From assembly GCF_012927305.1 (NCBI RefSeq), contig NZ_JABBGH010000001.1, positions 62,001 through 126,000 on the forward strand: a DNA stretch of 64,000 nt, read 5' to 3'. The stretch comes from Hymenobacter polaris. GTDB taxonomy: Bacteria; Bacteroidota; Bacteroidia; Cytophagales; Hymenobacteraceae. A program made the position numbers and the translations under genes. Below are positions 11,011 to 21,016 of this stretch, piece after piece. Position 1 is the first letter of the stretch. Each line of letters opens with the position of its first letter. Below the pieces are notes generated by a model. The model did not search any database. It saw nothing but the letters and a program-made list of their open reading frames with translations, and had not been told where the DNA came from.

Positions 11011-12569
11011 GTTAAAATTGCTTTGATATGTTCAGATAAGCGAAAAGTTAACGCAATTATAGTAGAAGTTGGATTTGAATGCCCACTAGTGGGAAACACT
11101 GAGCTTCCAGCTATATATAGATTTTCTAATCCAAATATTTTGCAATTAGCATCCACAACTCCGTCCTTTTGTGAATTACTCATTCTAGTTGTGCCAATGT
11201 GGTGATAAGCATCCTTAATTCTAGTAGACCAATCTGCTGAATCCAACCATTCTTCTAATTGCAAATCTCCAACATTCAGGTAAGGGAAATATTCTGCAAA
11301 CAGTTTAGCACAACTATCTAATGTATGTTTTACTTGCTCATTAATTTTCCACTCGATTATAGCAATTGGTGTTCCCAATGCATCATACTCTTTGCTTAGT
11401 TTTACGCGGTTTGTCCACTCTGGTGGGTTTTCAATCATTAAATTTAATTTAACAGAAGGGTTTGGAGTAAATACTTTTTTATGAAAAAGCATTGATATTG
11501 CAGGTCTAATTAATTGATTTACTTGCCTTCCTATCTGCATAAACGTCACTATATCATTTATGGTAATAGTGCCTCTTACCTGTTTTCTGTAAATTTCTAA
11601 TACCTTAGAAAAAACATCATTTTCTTGAGGAAAAAACAGAATGGACGCGCTAGCATTTAAAACTTGATGAGTTGTCTGAAATCTCTCCGAAAGAATAAAG
11701 CGAGGTAAATACCTGGTCTTATTAATGAAAAAATAATTGAAATATTTTTGAGTATTAGAAGTTGAATTTTTAATGTTTCCAATGTATGAATTAGGATGAT
11801 CTTGAAGGTAGCGACCTACTATATCATAATTGTTACCTATGCCTTTGCTATTTTGATGATTCGAAGCTAATAATAGTCGCGCATTTTCGATTCCTCCGCA
11901 TGCAAGAATGTATATAGTTGCTTCTAATGTTCCTTTCTTATGAAGAAAATTAGTAATCGATATAGACTCGACCTTTTTGTTATTTTCCGATAAATTTATA
12001 GCAATTAAATTCGCGTTTTGAATTAATTTGACATTGGTTGATGTACTTATTTTTTTTCTGTATTCCTCACGCAAATTAGGTTTAGGACTCCATTTTGAAA
12101 ACTTGAACTTTAAATCATTTGTTTTTTTAAATTCTTTTGTTTGGAGTAAATCAAATATATTGGATTCGTAGCTGTTAAGTTCTAATCCTAGGAAAGTATC
12201 AACTGCTGGATAGTATTTTGCAACTTCTTCGTATGGTATTGGCCAACCGCTTGATGGGACCCAATCCCGTTTTGCAAAATCAATGGGATCTAAGGGTAAT
12301 GATTGCCCTCCCCACTTCGTAGTTGAACCTCCAAATACACGAAACCGGCCTTCTTTCGCCCCTGGTAAGGGATGAAACACATTCGATGTATTGTATATTT
12401 CTTGATTTTGCGTAGTGATTTCCTCTCCGCCGGCTTCTAAAACTATGATTTGATGAGAAGTCTCATAAAACTTGGTCAAAAAAGCTAAGGCAGCTGCGCC
12501 ACTTCCAACAATGCAAATGTCGCATTTATGGATTTGTGAAACTGATGCATCATTGTAATCTATAATCAT
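11004..12569 (-). CDS. GMC family FAD-dependent oxidoreductase
   Basis: A 521-residue flavoprotein. The FAD-binding dinucleotide motif is CIVGSGAAALAF near residue 25, VLEAGGEE follows, and FGGSTTKWGGQS marks the GMC fold. The C-terminal NLYIAGSSVFPTSGHSNPT is the characteristic second GMC motif, with the expected active-site His in AYHHIGTTRMS. GMC enzymes oxidise alcohols, often sugars. The ATG at 12569 is chosen; a TTG five codons upstream is possible. It overlaps the following aldo/keto reductase gene. Within the locus it may oxidise a hydroxyl of a lipid-linked or precursor sugar, which is inference. Confidence 0.9.
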   Translation of the reverse strand: MIIDYNDASVSQIHKCDICIVGSGAAALAFLTKFYETSHQIIVLEAGGEEITTQNQEIYNTSNVFHPLPGAKEGRFRVFGGSTTKWGGQSLPLDPIDFAKRDWVPSSGWPIPYEEVAKYYPAVDTFLGLELNSYESNIFDLLQTKEFKKTNDLKFKFSKWSPKPNLREEYRKKISTSTNVKLIQNANLIAINLSENNKKVESISITNFLHKKGTLEATIYILACGGIENARLLLASNHQNSKGIGNNYDIVGRYLQDHPNSYIGNIKNSTSNTQKYFNYFFINKTRYLPRFILSERFQTTHQVLNASASILFFPQENDVFSKVLEIYRKQVRGTITINDIVTFMQIGRQVNQLIRPAISMLFHKKVFTPNPSVKLNLMIENPPEWTNRVKLSKEYDALGTPIAIIEWKINEQVKHTLDSCAKLFAEYFPYLNVGDLQLEEWLDSADWSTRIKDAYHHIGTTRMSNSQKDGVVDANCKIFGLENLYIAGSSVFPTSGHSNPTSTIIALTFRLSEHIKAILTC

Positions 12570-12620
12570 GTTTAGAAAGAACAAGTAATTACGCAGAGTC
12601 TATAAAGTAAATAATTATAC

Positions 12621-13163
12621 TTATACTAAATGTCTTCTTTTTACTTGTTGGCACGGATGACCTGAACACACCATCCACGCTGGCATATCTTTATTGACAA
12701 CTGATCTAGCACCAATAACACAACCTTCATTTATAGTGATTCCAGGATGGATGAATGCTTCAGCAGCTACCCACACATTTTCTTTAATATAAATAGGTTT
12801 AGTAAATAACGGGAATCCGCTTTTAGTATAATCATGAGTGCCAGTAACTAAATGAGCACCTTGCGAAATTATACTTCTGCGGCCGATAGTAATTTTACCT
12901 TGCGAATATAAAATGACCCCATTTGCAATAGCGCATTCGTCGTCAAGTTGCAGGTTCCAAGGAGCCCATATTTTAGCTTTCGGATAAACTTTAACACCTT
13001 TACCTACTTTAGCTCCAAAACAGCGCAAAACAAATGCCCTCCAGCTATGCATCGGAATGGGTGATAGTTGAAAAAAGAAAATAGATGTAATGTTCCAGGC
13101 TATTCTAGCAAGTCGATTTTTTAAGTTGAAAGCAGGTGCTCCGAATGTGTCTTGGTTATACAT
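12621..13163 (-). CDS. WcaF-like sugar O-acetyltransferase
   Basis: A 180-residue left-handed beta-helix acyltransferase. Hexapeptide repeats occupy roughly residues 60-160 (for example VGKGVKVYPKAKIWAP and IGRRSIISQGAHLVTG), with the catalytic His in THDYTKSGFPLF, a hallmark of the WcaF/maltose acetyltransferase group. It should transfer acetyl from acetyl-CoA to a sugar hydroxyl of the exopolysaccharide repeat. It lies between the GMC oxidoreductase and a GT4 gene on the same strand. Confidence 0.88.
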   Translation of the reverse strand: MYNQDTFGAPAFNLKNRLARIAWNITSIFFFQLSPIPMHSWRAFVLRCFGAKVGKGVKVYPKAKIWAPWNLQLDDECAIANGVILYSQGKITIGRRSIISQGAHLVTGTHDYTKSGFPLFTKPIYIKENVWVAAEAFIHPGITINEGCVIGARSVVNKDMPAWMVCSGHPCQQVKRRHLV

Positions 13164-13229
13164 TAAAGCTTTTTATAAAAAATTAAACTATAAAATTGTA
13201 TCGGATTGTATATACACTTTTTTTTAAGA

Positions 13230-14483
13230 TTAAATTTTTTGTAGGGCTAAAGAGATTTTTTTTGTAGTTGGTTCTATTGCAAAATAATCGTGGTAGGTTG
13301 TGCGGGCTTGTCTCGCTTTCGACTGTTTTTCTAAAGTTGTTAGACTACACCATTTTTCTAATAATAGTCGTACACCCATTAGTGTATCGTCAGCTACTAT
13401 TCCACTACCTGTGGCTTCAATCTCTCTCCAAATATTCACTTGATTAGATATGAGTGCGGGTTTACTGCATGCTAGTGCTTCCACTATAGCAATTCCAAAG
13501 TTTTCCTGATGACTTGGAAGTATAAATGCTTCACAACCATAAAAAGCTCCCCATTTAGCATCACCAGAAAGCATACCAGGGAAGAATATATCAGCGCCAA
13601 CCGACTCTTGTAACTCAGCAGCAAGTTTGCGTATTCGTTGTCCATATGTAGTTTCTATGCCTGGACCAGCAATGACAAGTGCTGGAACTTTGAGCAGAGG
13701 TGCTGGCAATTCTTCTCTGAACTGCTGTCGGGTAGGAGTAGCCATTAAAGCGATTGAATGAATTAATTGAGCATAGGCCTGTAGCAATAAATCAACCCCT
13801 TTTTTCTCGTGGATGCGGCTAAGAAAAAGTAAATAAGGTCGGTCTTTTAATTCGATACATTTCGCTAAGAAGGCTTCTTGCATAGCGGCAGTGTAGGCGG
13901 AAGGCTCTTCTACCCCTAGCCCTACTACCAACTCACGTTGTGGGTGATAAGGTACAAATGGTTCGCGAGCTAGCAACCGCTCGGTCTCACAGGTGAAAAG
14001 TATTCCATCGGCATTATTAATAATCGTTGCTTCAATGAAGTGCCAATAAATTCGATTGCGTAAGGCTTTAACCTTACGGCTTGCAGTTCGCTGAAAATAG
14101 GGGTCCAGCATACCATGAGGCATTGCAAAAAACTTGGGACGCGGAGCTTTATTTAAGGTAGCATTCGGAAGGCGTTGGAGTACTCGGTACAGTGCGTAAC
14201 CATGATAAAGCCATAAGCCGTGTAAAATGACTGCATCGAAGCGAGCGAGGTTTTTAAGCAACCAGGGAATGAGTTTTGAACTGTACTGCCAAGGTCCCCA
14301 GCTAGGGCCTAGGGCGTGAGTTACAAAGGGAGCAGTTTGATTCCAAGATGCATCTGGGGAGTCTAGGCTGACTACTTCATTATAAACACCTGTAATAGTT
14401 AAGCCTTTAATAATTGTGCGAACGGCTTGACTTACACCACCGAGCGCAGGGTTCATCCCGGAAGTAACATGCAGGAGTTTCAT
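13230..14483 (-). CDS. glycosyltransferase family 4
   Basis: A 417-residue GT-B transferase. The N-terminus LLHVTSGMNPALGGVSQAVR contains the usual GG loop. The donor site is in the C-terminal half: FLSRIHEKKGVDLLLQAY, then PSHQENFGIAIVEALACSKP, the E-x7-E motif of retaining GT4 enzymes. Base composition is intermediate, between the AT-rich segments on either side and the native DNA. Its start overlaps the end of the previous GT4 gene by 4 bases, so the two are coupled. Sugar specificity unknown. Confidence 0.9.
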   Translation of the reverse strand: MKLLHVTSGMNPALGGVSQAVRTIIKGLTITGVYNEVVSLDSPDASWNQTAPFVTHALGPSWGPWQYSSKLIPWLLKNLARFDAVILHGLWLYHGYALYRVLQRLPNATLNKAPRPKFFAMPHGMLDPYFQRTASRKVKALRNRIYWHFIEATIINNADGILFTCETERLLAREPFVPYHPQRELVVGLGVEEPSAYTAAMQEAFLAKCIELKDRPYLLFLSRIHEKKGVDLLLQAYAQLIHSIALMATPTRQQFREELPAPLLKVPALVIAGPGIETTYGQRIRKLAAELQESVGADIFFPGMLSGDAKWGAFYGCEAFILPSHQENFGIAIVEALACSKPALISNQVNIWREIEATGSGIVADDTLMGVRLLLEKWCSLTTLEKQSKARQARTTYHDYFAIEPTTKKISLALQKI

Positions 14484-15652
14484 GCCGCTTCAAACGATTG
14501 GATAATTTCCTGATAAATCTCTTCAATTCGATTTAGTGCCTTAGTAGTTTCAAACCGGCAGGCATTAACTAAGCCGGCAGCCACTACGGTTTGCCGCGCG
14601 GGGGAAGCCAATTCTATTACTTGTTGTATAACTTGAGCACCCGCCGTCGCCCAATCAGCAGCCTCATCGGTAGCTGGGCGGCGAGAAATGTAGAAAGCGG
14701 CAGTGGCTCCCACTTCTGTCATAGGAGCTTCTTGGGTAGTGATGACTGGGCAGCCAGCGGCCATCGCCTCCGCAATGGGCCAGCCAAAACCTTCAGCCAG
14801 GGAAGGAAATACTAAAACGGTAGCACCACTGTAGGCCCAGCGCACCAGTTGGTCCTCAACTCCCGTCAACAGGTGAATATCTGACGCGTAGGGAGACTGA
14901 CCATGAGTTTGCTGAAGCGCCGCATCAGGCGCAGTGCCAATTAGAAGCAATGGCAATGATATCTGGCCTAGGGAACGCCAGGCATTGTATAGCTCTATTA
15001 CCCCACGCCGGTTTTTATACCACTGATTGCCGCCTACATGCAGCAAGTAGCCGAGTTCCAGGTCCAACCCTGTATGTTCACCTAGCCGAGCCCGTGCTTG
15101 GGTTGGGTCCAAAACTTCAACTATTTGATTGAAGCCATTATACACGACTTCTGAGCGGTGCGGGCGGACTGACAAAAACTGGTGAAGGTCGTGTTGCGTC
15201 CTTTTGGAAACAGAGATGAAATTTTGCCCACGAATATAGCCTCGACGAATGTATGCCTGGTACTGCTTACCAGTCCATCCGGTCACCGACTCTGGAATCT
15301 TATTTAGCGCGGCGAATTGAGCTAGAAAATCGTGGCAGTGGATTACGTGCGGCCGCTGCCCAATTAAGGGTACCCAAGGCCCTAGGGCATGGTCGGTGAA
15401 AACGAAGAGCGTGTTAGGTGCCCAAGCTTTCAAGCGCCGCCGAATAGTTGCCGGAAATATGGCATATTGGTCTATGTAACCAAACCATTTTTTTAAAAAG
15501 GCTGGCGCCGGCAGCCGAACTAAATGTGCTGCCGGCGACCATAACTCTACCTGATGCCCCCGCGCTTGCATTCCTTCCACCAGCATTTGCGCAAAGCGAG
15601 GCATACTTTGATGTCTCAGAAAGGTAGGATGCGCGAAGAAAACAATATGCAT
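14480..15652 (-). CDS. glycosyltransferase family 4
   Basis: A 390-residue GT-B transferase with FFAHPTFLRHQSMPRFAQML at the N-terminus and the family-typical LHVGGNQWYKNRRGVIELY and PSLAEGFGWPIAEAMAAGCP toward the C-terminus. This resembles mannosyl/rhamnosyltransferases of O-antigen and capsule loci. Overlaps the next gene by 4 bases. Its composition is closer to the host than that of the outer parts of the locus, and it includes GCCCTAGGGC-type sites, so this stretch may have a different history from the AT-rich blocks. Confidence 0.9.
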   Translation of the reverse strand: MHIVFFAHPTFLRHQSMPRFAQMLVEGMQARGHQVELWSPAAHLVRLPAPAFLKKWFGYIDQYAIFPATIRRRLKAWAPNTLFVFTDHALGPWVPLIGQRPHVIHCHDFLAQFAALNKIPESVTGWTGKQYQAYIRRGYIRGQNFISVSKRTQHDLHQFLSVRPHRSEVVYNGFNQIVEVLDPTQARARLGEHTGLDLELGYLLHVGGNQWYKNRRGVIELYNAWRSLGQISLPLLLIGTAPDAALQQTHGQSPYASDIHLLTGVEDQLVRWAYSGATVLVFPSLAEGFGWPIAEAMAAGCPVITTQEAPMTEVGATAAFYISRRPATDEAADWATAGAQVIQQVIELASPARQTVVAAGLVNACRFETTKALNRIEEIYQEIIQSFEAA

Positions 15653-15975
15653 AAACGGCCGGTGGAGAGGACGAAAGCACCAAATATGGCAATACTATCT
15701 TCTACAGATGAGCTAAGCAATATAGCCTTTTCAAAAGGAGAAAGCTCATTTCAAAGTTAGCTTAACTATAAGGAATGACAATGATTGTCTATTTGCCATC
15801 CTGAGGACTATACTTTCCACTGCTTGCTTTAAGGTCTGGCTACTGGTCTGGTAAGTCATTTCCCGCTACTATAGAAGAGCAGAAATTATTGGCAAAATTC
15901 TCACCCCCCCTAGGGTCTACAGAATAAAAAACTGCATTATCAAGAAGGCTGGGCAAGGTCTAGGTCCTATTGCGG
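15653..15975. other. intergenic region, no gene seen
   Basis: The 323 bases between the polymerase gene and the GT4 gene hold no convincing reading frame on either strand. There is a CCCCCCTAGGG site at about 15903 and mixed-composition sequence. It may contain an internal promoter for the downstream part of the locus, but no motif is clear. Confidence 0.5.
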
Positions 15976-17385
15976 TCAATTATTATGCAGTTGCGAGGCG
16001 TGTGTGCTAATGTGATTAACCTTGTTTGACAGAATTCCTGGCCTGCGTAGTGATGCCAGTATTAAACCTCCAATTAAAGTGAAAAAGCCAAGGGAAGTAG
16101 GCTGTCCCCAGCCACCTTGCGATAGTGTAATTAAACCATAGCTTAGCAGCATCCACGGGAGTAAGTCTGCTTGCGCAAGCTTACGATAGCAAGCCATAAA
16201 AATTTTGGCAGTGAGAGCCACTCGAATAAAGACTACGCTCAGCCCCATTATCGGGCCTAGCTCACCAATAATACGACCCCATTCGCCCTCGGCGATTAAG
16301 AAAGTACGAGACCCTGTTAGCAGCATTGCGCCAACATTGGTGCCCATGCCTAATCCAAAACCAAAAAAAGGTACGCTGGCCGAGCCAAGTAGTGACCCTA
16401 GAAAGCCGCCTAAGTATCGGTCCAAAAAGACACCTTCTACCAAGCCACCTTCACTCTCGTTGGCATTTTCAAACCGGTCAGTAAAAGCCGCCATTGCAGT
16501 GCCAAATGTTTCTGTGCCACTTAGTAAGGTCAGCACTAGAAACCCACCTATTACTCCAAGAACCATTCGACCTAAATATTCAGGCTTGCGGGCGCTGGCT
16601 ACGAGCACAAAAAGAAATGATATTGCTACCTGAAAAAATAGCCCCCGGCTGATAGATAAGGGAATAGAGAATAATAAGGCTACCGTAGCTGCAATGAGCA
16701 AAAACTTGTTAATCAGCTTTTTATTAAGCCAAAAGTAAAAGACGAACGGTGCGACAAAACTAAAGAAGGAAGATGTTCCATTGGTAAAGGAGAAAGTGCC
16801 GGGTGGGCGGAAATAGCCCATTGCCCCACTAAAGCCTGCTCCTGAAGTATCTCCACCTACTCCTTGATTTACCCAAGCCGATTGCGGACTATAAAATTGA
16901 AACGCGATGAGCACAACCATCGGTAAAGAAATCCAAAGTGTAGCTTGTCCCATTGCGATGACGTCTTCCCGAGTGAAGAGGCATCCCATAACGAAAATCA
17001 AGGGAAAATGCAGTAGCATGGGACGAGCGCCAAATAAGGCTACCAATAGGTTGCCATGTCCCAGTAAGGTGGCCGTAAATATCCCGATTACGGCAATTAG
17101 CGTCATACCTATTAGGTAAGGGGTAGAGGGCAGTAGTCGTCGGTTCCAGGCTACAACAATTAACCATAGAGCAATAGGGTCCCGAACGATGAGCAAAGGA
17201 GTGGCTAAGGCCGGAACGAACCATTTGCGCAAGGCTCCTTCAAAAATTACCAAGAAAAAATAAGCCCAAATGCCTCGCTTAAGCCAGCGGGTGGTAGAAT
17301 CAATAGCTAAAGAGGTTGGTTTAGGAATGGTATTGCTCACCCGCCCGGAGCTATTATTCGTTATACTTAATAGGTTTGAGCTCAT
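15976..17385 (-). CDS. O-antigen ligase/polymerase-like membrane protein (Wzy-type)
   Basis: A 469-residue integral membrane protein with about ten to twelve hydrophobic segments and a large extracytoplasmic loop near residues 300-385 (SEGGLVEGVFLDRYLGGFLG to FLIAEGEWGRIIGELG). That pattern, with GEWGRIIGELGP near the end of the loop, fits the Wzy/WaaL superfamily. It would polymerise repeat units at the periplasmic face after flipping by the Wzx-like protein encoded upstream. Position inside a Wza/Wzc/Wzx locus supports polymerase over ligase. Sequence identity in this family is low, so the call rests on topology and context. Confidence 0.72.
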   Translation of the reverse strand: MSSNLLSITNNSSGRVSNTIPKPTSLAIDSTTRWLKRGIWAYFFLVIFEGALRKWFVPALATPLLIVRDPIALWLIVVAWNRRLLPSTPYLIGMTLIAVIGIFTATLLGHGNLLVALFGARPMLLHFPLIFVMGCLFTREDVIAMGQATLWISLPMVVLIAFQFYSPQSAWVNQGVGGDTSGAGFSGAMGYFRPPGTFSFTNGTSSFFSFVAPFVFYFWLNKKLINKFLLIAATVALLFSIPLSISRGLFFQVAISFLFVLVASARKPEYLGRMVLGVIGGFLVLTLLSGTETFGTAMAAFTDRFENANESEGGLVEGVFLDRYLGGFLGSLLGSASVPFFGFGLGMGTNVGAMLLTGSRTFLIAEGEWGRIIGELGPIMGLSVVFIRVALTAKIFMACYRKLAQADLLPWMLLSYGLITLSQGGWGQPTSLGFFTLIGGLILASLRRPGILSNKVNHISTHASQLHNN

Positions 17386-17432
17386 AGGTTATAAAAAAGA
17401 TAACGGAAGATAAACCAAGGGGTAGCGATAAG

Positions 17433-18668
17433 CTACTGAGCGAGGGCGTGGGCTAGTTCTTGGCCATAAATTGACCAAGGACGGCAACGCGCCGTTTCCC
17501 GGGCAGCTTGTCCAGCTTCAGTTATAGCCGCTGGTCGGTATAGTAACTCTTCAATTGCTGCTTGGAGCGCTGGCGTCGAGCCAGCCTCAATTAGCCAGCC
17601 ATTTTGGCCGTGAGTAATTAGGTCGGGACCAGCAGTGCGCTCGGTGGTAATGACTGGTGTACCCTGTGACATGGCTTCGGTAATTACTAAACCAAATCCT
17701 TCAAAAAGAGAGGGAAATACCAGTACATCGTGCTCGCGCATCAAGCTTAGAATGGAAGCGTGGGGCAGGCTTGGAATCCACTGATGGCGAGTCAGCGCGG
17801 CATCAAGAGCCAGACAGTTGTTTGTAGTCTTGCCTCCCACAACTGTTAGCTCAACGTGTGAACCAAGCGCTTTCACTGCCGCAAATAAATCAGCGATACC
17901 TTTGCGCTGCGAGAGGCCTCCCACAAACAACAGCTTTAGAGGCCGACCGCGGCCAACGCTTATATACTGCCGGGTTTCGGCTACGCTCGGAAACCCGTAG
18001 GGAATTACTTCAATGGGTGCCAAAAGCCCAGGGAAGTCTCGGAGAGTATTTGCCGTGAATTGGCTAGCTACTAAAATACGATTAGCTAAGCGTAGTTCTT
18101 CGTCCTTGCGAGCGAGCTTAGCTATTGAGTCCTTGAAACCCCCCAGTGTAGATACCCATTCAGGCCAGCGCTCGCGCTCCGGTTCTAATAGTCGCTTGGC
18201 CGCCCGCCAATAGCCGATGGGTAAGTCGTAGAAGCATTGCAATCCCAGTTGTTTGGCTCTACGAAAAGAGGTGGCAGCTCCATCCTCATAGGCGTATACT
18301 GCCGTGGTGCCTCGTTTTGCCGCTTGGCCTAGGCTGGCTGCTACGTGGCGGTCAAGACTACGATAAACCGAATCGACGCTAAAAAATCCGGATTCATGTT
18401 TTGTTAAGCTAGGTAAGCCAGCTTTGGTGGCTGTTAGGCGGCCAATTTCTCGCCAAGGCCACGTCTTAGTCTTTGAGCGCAAAGCTTCATCAAAGCGCCG
18501 GCGGTTTAGTTCGGCTAAAGGTGACCAAGCGCTGAGCCCATGTAGGATGCTACCAGGAAATGTAGCAATGGAAGTGTAAAATCCGGCTAGCATATCTGCT
18601 TGTGATAGCCCCGACACAGCGGCCCTAACATTTGCATTACCAGTAGGATGGTGGATTAAAATATTCAC
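17433..18668 (-). CDS. glycosyltransferase family 4
   Basis: A 411-residue GT-B transferase that begins with GTG at 18668 (residues NILIHHPTGNANVRAA). C-terminal motifs are LFVGGLSQRKGIADLFAAV and FPSLFEGFGLVITEAMSQGT, the retaining GT4 donor site. YAYEDGAATSF in the middle is seen in a subset of capsule glycosyltransferases. Same strand as its neighbours, with a 47-base gap to the polymerase gene. Composition is intermediate. Sugar specificity unknown. Confidence 0.88.
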   Translation of the reverse strand: MNILIHHPTGNANVRAAVSGLSQADMLAGFYTSIATFPGSILHGLSAWSPLAELNRRRFDEALRSKTKTWPWREIGRLTATKAGLPSLTKHESGFFSVDSVYRSLDRHVAASLGQAAKRGTTAVYAYEDGAATSFRRAKQLGLQCFYDLPIGYWRAAKRLLEPERERWPEWVSTLGGFKDSIAKLARKDEELRLANRILVASQFTANTLRDFPGLLAPIEVIPYGFPSVAETRQYISVGRGRPLKLLFVGGLSQRKGIADLFAAVKALGSHVELTVVGGKTTNNCLALDAALTRHQWIPSLPHASILSLMREHDVLVFPSLFEGFGLVITEAMSQGTPVITTERTAGPDLITHGQNGWLIEAGSTPALQAAIEELLYRPAAITEAGQAARETARCRPWSIYGQELAHALAQ

Positions 18669-18732
18669 TTAGTGTATAACAAACTAACTATAGTTAAACA
18701 GGCGAGGTAATGGCCAAAATGAAGCAGCAGAT

Positions 18733-19761
18733 TCACCGGTTTTCCCCAGTAGCTTCTAATATGTTCACAAATTTTTTAATAATTGTCTTAGAGCTGAATG
18801 AAGCCAGATGATTAGGCGCAGCAGCTAGACAACGCACTTGCTGTTCCGTGTTCTGCAACAATTCGGTTGTTACTTCAACCAAGGAAGCCAACTGACCACG
18901 CTCAAAAGTAACTCCTGCCATCCCAACGGCATCGGGCAAACCACCACCATTAGAGGCAATTGGAATTAAGCCGCAGGCAATACCTTCTAAAGCAACAATG
19001 CCAAACGGCTCTTCCCAAGTAGAAGGAATAAACTGAAAAGCATGTCGATTCAGTTCTGCTACTAAGTCTTCGCCCTTTAGTATTCCTAAAAAGCGGACGC
19101 GGCTTGGGTCAGGTAAACTTGCTGCCAAGTGCTCTAATTGCTCACGATCTGGACCAGCTCCGATAATGGTTAAAGTAGCTTCTTCTAATCCAGCAAGAGG
19201 CTTACTGAATACGACTTCATTAAAAGCTTTAATGGCTAATTCAACACCCTTGTCGGAAACCAGGCGGCCTAGAAAGACGAAGTCGTTGTTCCGGACCACT
19301 GGCCGCCGCCTGAATAACTGCTCATCATAAGAATTGCCAATAATGGTGGCTGCAGGCCAACATCTTTGCTGCAATGCTTTACTAACAGTAATAACTTTTT
19401 TAGCCTGTGCTAGCCAACAAAATTTTAATTTGTCCACTAAGGCAATAGTACCGTCAATTCGTCCAATCCAAGTATGCAGTGTGATAATAGATGGCTTGTT
19501 CCAAAGAAGCTTAGGCCAGCCCAAGCGTAGGCAGGGGTTGTTTTCATAGATTATGTCTGCCCAAGCATGTTGCTTTAACATTTCTGTTATCGATGGCTGA
19601 CGAATAATAGAGTAGGGAAGTGCCAGGTTTTCACCAGCTGTCATTGTCATTAAGCGTACATCATATCCTGCATTAGCAAACGCACCGGCTAAAAACTCAG
19701 AACTAGCTTCAATACCACCAATGGCAGGTGAAAAAACGTGAGATAAAAAAAGTATCCTCAT
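18733..19761 (-). CDS. glycosyltransferase family 4
   Basis: A 342-residue GT-B transferase. N-terminus FLSHVFSPAIGGIEASSEF has the GG loop of the acceptor domain. FLGRLVSDKGVELAIKAF and PSTWEEPFGIVALEGIACG form the donor site with the retained E-x7-E pair. It is shorter than the other GT4 proteins in the locus but complete at both ends. The neighbouring acyltransferase gene lies upstream after a 99-base AT-rich gap. Confidence 0.88.
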   Translation of the reverse strand: MRILFLSHVFSPAIGGIEASSEFLAGAFANAGYDVRLMTMTAGENLALPYSIIRQPSITEMLKQHAWADIIYENNPCLRLGWPKLLWNKPSIITLHTWIGRIDGTIALVDKLKFCWLAQAKKVITVSKALQQRCWPAATIIGNSYDEQLFRRRPVVRNNDFVFLGRLVSDKGVELAIKAFNEVVFSKPLAGLEEATLTIIGAGPDREQLEHLAASLPDPSRVRFLGILKGEDLVAELNRHAFQFIPSTWEEPFGIVALEGIACGLIPIASNGGGLPDAVGMAGVTFERGQLASLVEVTTELLQNTEQQVRCLAAAPNHLASFSSKTIIKKFVNILEATGENR

Positions 19762-19860
19762 TTGGGCATTTACCTATACTGGGGATGCGTGATAAATACT
19801 TATTATAGTGTTTTTATTTTAAAAATTATACCAATAAATTATGTATCATGTAATATATAC

Positions 19861-20973
19861 TTAATGTTTGTGGCTAATGCTATGCTTTCTAAGTTTGATT
19901 GGTAAAGTCTTATTGATTAATTGAGCAAAAAAGATTGCCCAACCAGAGCGTTGCTTTTCCATTATTGTCCCTAAAATTGCTGTCGTAAGAGCCACAGCAA
20001 TCAGTGCCTGGGCCAACTGCCACTTCTCATAAAGATGCAAACCAAAAATTCCTTGCCACAATATTAGCAGTGGGTAATGCAAGACATAAAGTGGAAAAGT
20101 TAGGTCAGCTACTTGACGAACTTTTTTTATCCAAAGGGATTGTGGATACTTTATAGTAGCAGTAGGTAAAAGCCATAATGCCAGTGCAATGAATAGGCCT
20201 ATTATCCAATCAGTTAGGAACTGTCCAGCAAAAAATAGTGGAGCTTGCCCAATAGCAAAAGGAAAAGGGGATATATAGAGTACTAGTAAATATGCGATTA
20301 GTAAACTTAGTGACACAAATAACCAAGAAATTGCAGATGAAAGCTGTGGACGAGCTAGCTTATAAGCTATAACGCCTGCTAACCATAAAGGCATCATGAG
20401 CAATATTTTAGGCCCGGCAATTAGACAGGCAACTAAAAGCAATGATAGTCTTTTTAAGCTAGCTGGGCGATAAAACCAAAGCCCAAAAATAGTATAATAC
20501 CAAAATTCGAATCCTAATGACCATAAAGGTACATTTATAGGTGGAGTGGCTGAAATAAACCAGATTTCGTTCAGAAAACTACCTGCTAATAAGTAGCGCG
20601 GTAAAGCCAGTCCGCGGCTATGAGCAGCTGCTATAGCGGGAGCCAACTGTGTCAATATAAATTCTGTAATAGCAGTGATGAGCAAAGCCGGCCATACTAC
20701 AGAAGTAAGTCTACTTAAGCGGGCTAGAGCATAATGCTTTGGCCCGCGGTTGTTACTCGTAGTTGTGTGAGCAATAACATAACCTGATAAAACGAAAAAG
20801 ATGACCACTGCCGCATGCGCCATATTACCAGGTGCCTCAGGTGGCAAGACAAGATTAGGGAACCACATCTCACGGGCATGAATATAGAATACCGTCAGTG
20901 ATGACCCTAAGCGTAAGGTATCGAGCACAACGCTAGTTTCTCCCGAAATAAGACGAATCTGCTTTGTCCTCAT
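19861..20973 (-). CDS. acyltransferase 3 family membrane protein (OafA/ExoZ-like)
   Basis: A 370-residue integral membrane acyltransferase. The segment LRLGSSLTVFYIHAREMW contains the active-site His near the first membrane span, and VVIFFVLSGYVIAH is the second signature of the family. About ten membrane segments follow, with LPLYVLHYPLLILW near the C-terminus. Members move acyl groups such as acetyl or succinyl onto exopolysaccharides at or across the cytoplasmic membrane. Together with the two hexapeptide acyltransferases it suggests a heavily acylated polymer. Confidence 0.88.
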   Translation of the reverse strand: MRTKQIRLISGETSVVLDTLRLGSSLTVFYIHAREMWFPNLVLPPEAPGNMAHAAVVIFFVLSGYVIAHTTTSNNRGPKHYALARLSRLTSVVWPALLITAITEFILTQLAPAIAAAHSRGLALPRYLLAGSFLNEIWFISATPPINVPLWSLGFEFWYYTIFGLWFYRPASLKRLSLLLVACLIAGPKILLMMPLWLAGVIAYKLARPQLSSAISWLFVSLSLLIAYLLVLYISPFPFAIGQAPLFFAGQFLTDWIIGLFIALALWLLPTATIKYPQSLWIKKVRQVADLTFPLYVLHYPLLILWQGIFGLHLYEKWQLAQALIAVALTTAILGTIMEKQRSGWAIFFAQLINKTLPIKLRKHSISHKH

Positions 20974-21016
20974 TAATTAAGTTGTGAATTAACGGTGAAG
21001 CATATCTATAAAATTA

